A stretch of 64,000 nt of DNA from Limnoperna fortunei (lineage: Eukaryota > Mollusca > Bivalvia > Mytilida > Modiolidae): the NCBI GenBank assembly GCA_944474755.1, contig OX104111.1, forward strand, positions 113,466,545 through 113,530,544, in the 5' to 3' direction. A model generated the notes under the pieces. It saw only the letters and a list, made by a program, of their open reading frames with translations, was not told where the DNA came from and did not search any database. Below, in pieces: positions 59,766-64,000 of this stretch. How positions within the stretch are numbered: position 1 is the stretch's first letter; the number at the start of each line of letters is the position of its first letter. The translations under genes and the position numbers were made by a program.

Positions 59766-62700
59766 TGGTTCGTAAAACGGTTGTACACCATATCATTTCA
59801 ATATTTTACATTATTAAGTAGCCACAGATGTGAAAGTAACATAGAAGAGTCTAAATGTCCCTAACGCTCTAGTTATAATCTGTCCAGAATATTGTAATAA
59901 TACTGCAACTTCTAGATATGTTGATTTTATCTGAAAAGTAGTTTATTCTAATGGCGGCTTGAAACTGATAGCTATGATTATAATGGTCTTAAACTGCTTC
60001 ATATGCCTTACATTATCTTTAGAATACCTCTGTTGTTCTGGTTTTGTCTTATATATCTAGTTTGTACCACTTGAGAAAAAGATGGATGAGAACCTAAGTA
60101 AACAATTTGGAAAAGAAATTATTTGAGTGTAGATCAATACTGTTAGATTTGTTCTATAATACTTATCTCAGGGCATTTACTGAAATATTATAAAGAACTG
60201 AACAACATGCTTGCCACTGGACAAATTAAATCAATCAATACATAAACGTTTTTTAAATATAAATAGAAAGTAGAAGAATTTTTAATGAGGAAAAGGCAAA
60301 CAAAAAGATATATTTATCAGCAAGTCGTTAAGAAGTCTTGTTGCCAGTTTTAGTTTTTTTTATGTTAAATTTTGTGCAGTGATGCACTTATTCATTTGCT
60401 AACATACGTTTCTCCTTCGATGTTTTGTTAGAAAGGCATTACTATCGTTTCATATTGTTCCAGTCTAAATAGAATTATTGAATAGTTTCTAACTTCCATA
60501 AAAAGTCATGGGAGGATAGTAAACTATATAAGCACAATGTACGTAAAAGATTACACTTAACCCTTTCTGGTGTTAAAAGTGTTTATGATATTTTACAATC
60601 CTCAAAAGGTATTTTTCAGATGTGAAGAAACACCGCTTTAAGGTTAATATGAATGTGTAAATTTGAAAATTTTTTACAATAAACAGTAAGTATTTCTTAC
60701 GGTACTTGATACTCTATAGCATTACAAAAGTATTGACTGCATAGAATATGGATAAATCTACATATATTTATTCTGAGTGAATTTATTTTGCTTGCCAAAA
60801 GGAACTCTCTACTTAATAAGTATTACCTATTTGAGTGCGTACGTATGATTAAAGTTGTGAAGTGGAATTCGCCAAGGTGTGATCGGCTCTGTTTAATATA
60901 TAATAAGAATTGACATTTTTCATTCCATTCTCAGCAGATTTATTCCTACACCATTAATCTTCAGAATTCATAGTATCTCTGTACTGAAAACATCATTTAA
61001 ATTCACTAAAAGAGCACAAACTAAAAACAAACATATTTATAATTTAACAGGAGGCAAGTAGTTGTTCTCCTACTATCTTGTATTTTGGAAATTTAAAGTT
61101 TATTCAATGTAAAACCAATGTTTCTGTATTACTGACTAAAAACATATTAGCCTTTACAATCACCAGACAAAGCATACTATGGTACAGGGCCCATTTACAG
61201 TAGGTATGTGATCATATAAATAATTTACATAGAATCACACGAGCATTGTAATTCTCGTTAAATTTGTTGTTTTAGAAATATAAAATATTTTCTTTGTTTG
61301 ATGTCAGTAATTTATTTAGCAGTGTTTTTCCAGTTTTACCAATTCGAAAGAAGAAATAACTAAATTCTTGCAGAGAACAAGTTTCAAGACAACGTTATAA
61401 TAACAATAGTGAGGTTGGTAGGTATCATTTTTGCTTAAATAAGTCATGAGTACATACTATCATCAGTGTACTTGTAATATTGATCTGTATAATTGCATTC
61501 GTAAATACAAAGGTGAGAAAATGAATGACACTATTTGTATATTAATTTGTCAACAAAGGAGGCGAGTGATTTTCCACGATGTATGTTAAAGTATTACACT
61601 GTTTAGATAATTTATACGACTTGCATGAAGCTTTAGAAATGTGTAAATTGTGTAGGAATCTATCACTGCTACAATTACTAAAGACTTTTGTTATTTATTA
61701 AACAGTAAAATGTACAGGGTGCGTTATTGAAAAAAGATTCAAAGTTTGCCCAATGGTTTACAGATTCTAATATTACATAACAGACATACATAAAGTACAG
61801 CCAAGAGAAGTAAACAGCATCAAGGGCATTAGTCTAGACTAAATATGCACAAACAATTGTCAATTTGATGCGTAGAACTGATTGCACTACTGTTGTCCAA
61901 TCGCACCAATTAAAATTTGTCCTTGCTTGTTTAGTTTACTTGCAAAATAGTCAATGGAATCTAGTTAGCGTATTGTGTTTACATTTCACAACGTTTACGT
62001 TATTCTAGATCCTGCGATCGATATTCCGATTTTCTAGACCAATCACTGCTGTTGACTGCTAAAGTATGCAACAAATGTTTGTTGCACATAGGATGATGTT
62101 ATCTCTCCAGATCTCCAGAAGGTCTATGGTCGGAACCACGACTTAATTGATCAGTGTCTTAAATACGATCTGACATTTTCGCTGAATCATAGGTAGTGTT
62201 TCCTATTCCCGGATTTGACTTTTTCCTAGACAAGACAATGAGTAACTAGACGGGTGTCTAATTAGAGGCAGGCACTGCTTACTCGTCCGAAGCACCTGAG
62301 TGTACCCATGGTTTTTATTGGGTTCGGGTTATTCTGTGTTTTCGTTTTTTTGGTTTTTGTATTGTGTTTTTCTGTATCCTGATTTGTAGCTGTTCCTTGG
62401 CTTCTGGCTAATGTTGTTCGGTCGGTTTTATTTGCTATATTTTATAAAAATATATAATCATTAACTATAATCTTGCGTTGCATTTACTACTCTAATATGT
62501 GTTTCATAAGAAAGTGATAGCAACCAAAGGAAGCCCCACTATTCGGAACCGAAACCTCCACTCCTTGTTAAATAAATGTTGAGTCAAACACTCCTTGATA
62601 AGAGATAGATACGAACTGAGAACACTAAAGTTGACAACAACAGTTTTATTTATTTAGGTTTATATACAAAAAATTCTTCGCCTTCTAGTTTTCATATTCT

Positions 62701-64000
62701 TCAGCTATATCACGGCGCCCAGTCTTGATTGTAGGAGTACCTGAAGAAAACAACGTCATTAATAATATGTAATATCATGTATGATGCAATCGAGTAGTTA
62801 ATAAAATGATTGCTTTTTTAGATTAAAGCAAACAGAAGATGTGAATATTGTGAATCGATTCGATAGCACCAACTAGCGACTGTGATACAATTAAATGTAT
62901 AAGGATAATATTTTTCTTAAGTGATTTTTTGGTGGCTTTGATTTGTATATACATTTTATGTGGAAAAAATGTTTGGAGAGGATTACATGATTTTTTTTAC
63001 TCAAATTCACTGAGGTTCCCTTGATGGAGGTAGAAGGTATGTATGTTTATAAGTTGTATTTGCATGAATTATTTGAAATCTAATTATTAAAGTGAAATCT
63101 AACAAATCTACATTGATGGGACTGTTTATCATGTCTATTTGTCATGTCAGCATGCGATTTCTATCATATCATTACTGTTGAGGTAAATAAATTTAGCATG
63201 CGCCTTCTGTCAATACAATGCATGTAATATCATTGATGGTAGACACATTCCATATAATTGTTCATCTTCGATGTAGGCTAGTTTTGAACTGATTATATAG
63301 ACTGTGGAATAAAAAACACGCCTAAAAAGCAAAAAAAAACCGACTGAACAACAAGAGCCAAAAGTCAATGGACAATGACAAATCCGGATATATTATATAA
63401 CTGTTGAAAAACTAAACAACTGGAAAACAAAATAGAATCTCGCATGCTCGTACACATTACTTCTATGACGAATCATCTCAAACGGGACAAGTCGAGAAGC
63501 GAAAAAAAAATATAAATACCAGGAAAGGGTGTTAAGAAAATTTCGTTTTAAAAATTCTGAAATGTGCTTTCTGTAGGTTTAGCAAATAATCAATCACAAA
63601 AAGATCAAACGATCTATGAATAAATACCTTTTGTAAAACATAGCGGATAATTTTACTATTTTAACCCTATAAACTCATCTTAAGAATAAAGTACTGTGAG
63701 CCTGTATTTGTCGAGTACTAAATGTTCGCTGAAGTCGTATTTGGGCCAACAAGTCCAAATAAATTTGTTTCTGAATTTCGACATGAATGCCACAACGGTA
63801 TTAGCAACAACACATGACAGAAATGTACCTGAACAATTTGAGAAATATAGCAAATTGTACAACAATAACAAATAAGAGACACTTCATTTAAATTTTTGTA
63901 ATACTACTGTTGAACGATTTTCCCAGATGTTTTATTTTATTTTCAATAACAATGCTCTCATTCCGGTGCATATGTAAAGTTGGGAAGTCAATTCATATTG
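59766..64000 (+). repeat. Module B', copy 2 (runs off the window)
   Basis: Partner of 11466-15790 with high similarity, including the extra segment at about 61950-62450. It shows that the block array-plus-B' is present at both ends of the window, about 48 kb apart. Confidence 0.8.

Overview
The window looks like repeat-dominated nuclear DNA from a eukaryote, most likely a bivalve or other mollusc. It is strongly AT-rich and has a spliced Mutator-like (MULE) transposase gene. It also carries tRNA-headed SINEs with a TTTG/CAAA-type tail, palindromic MITEs, and a short interspersed element ending in GCGGGGTATAAT of a type I associate with bivalves. The taxon is an inference from these repeat types. 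I see no host protein-coding gene, rRNA gene or stand-alone tRNA gene.

The backbone is a higher-order repeat built from four module types that recur in the same order and orientation. Module A (about 0.9 to 2.2 kb) has copies at 1-913, 33691-35868 and 54531-55987. Module B (about 3.3 to 5.2 kb) has copies at 6443-10190, 11466-16735, 35869-39149 plus 43022-43200, 55988-59233 and 59766-64000. Next come arrays of a degenerate 24-bp minisatellite with core ATATCGTTCGTGTATACCC, about 16 kb in total and always on the same strand. Module C (about 0.6 to 2.1 kb) has copies at 22111-24200, 46411-47655, 47946-48525 and 51236-52190. Variant monomers occur in the same order in different arrays, so whole blocks were duplicated rather than the arrays growing independently. 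The 24-bp consensus has no stop codon in five of six frames, which explains the many array ORFs with peptides like YTRFISFV, IPALYRSC, YPLYIVRV and NDIKRVYT. None is a gene.

Mobile DNA is inserted into this backbone. (1) A 5.5-kb insertion at 914-6442, flanked by a 7-bp duplication, carries the only convincing gene: a minus-strand FLYWCH zinc finger plus MULE transposase gene (2060-4919). It has one phase-1 GT-AG intron, one frameshift, a candidate TATA box and a polyadenylation signal. A 574-bp foldback element lies upstream of it. (2) A 5,077-bp element at 25034-30110 starts with CACTA, has about 0.5-kb inverted ends and a 3-bp target duplication; a paralogous unoccupied site is present at 20641-20670. 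I interpret it as a non-autonomous CACTA (EnSpm/CMC) transposon. (3) A 3,872-bp element at 39150-43021 has CAGTACTTG ends and a TA duplication, fits the Tc1/mariner superfamily, and is loaded with SINEs. (4) There are several palindromic MITEs, some beside expanded pentanucleotide microsatellites.

Pairwise comparison of modules within the window gives empty-site evidence for several insertions. It also exposes a tandem duplication at 19141-22190 whose junction falls inside a 171-bp palindrome. Module boundaries were read by eye and are good to about 20-50 bp unless stated otherwise.
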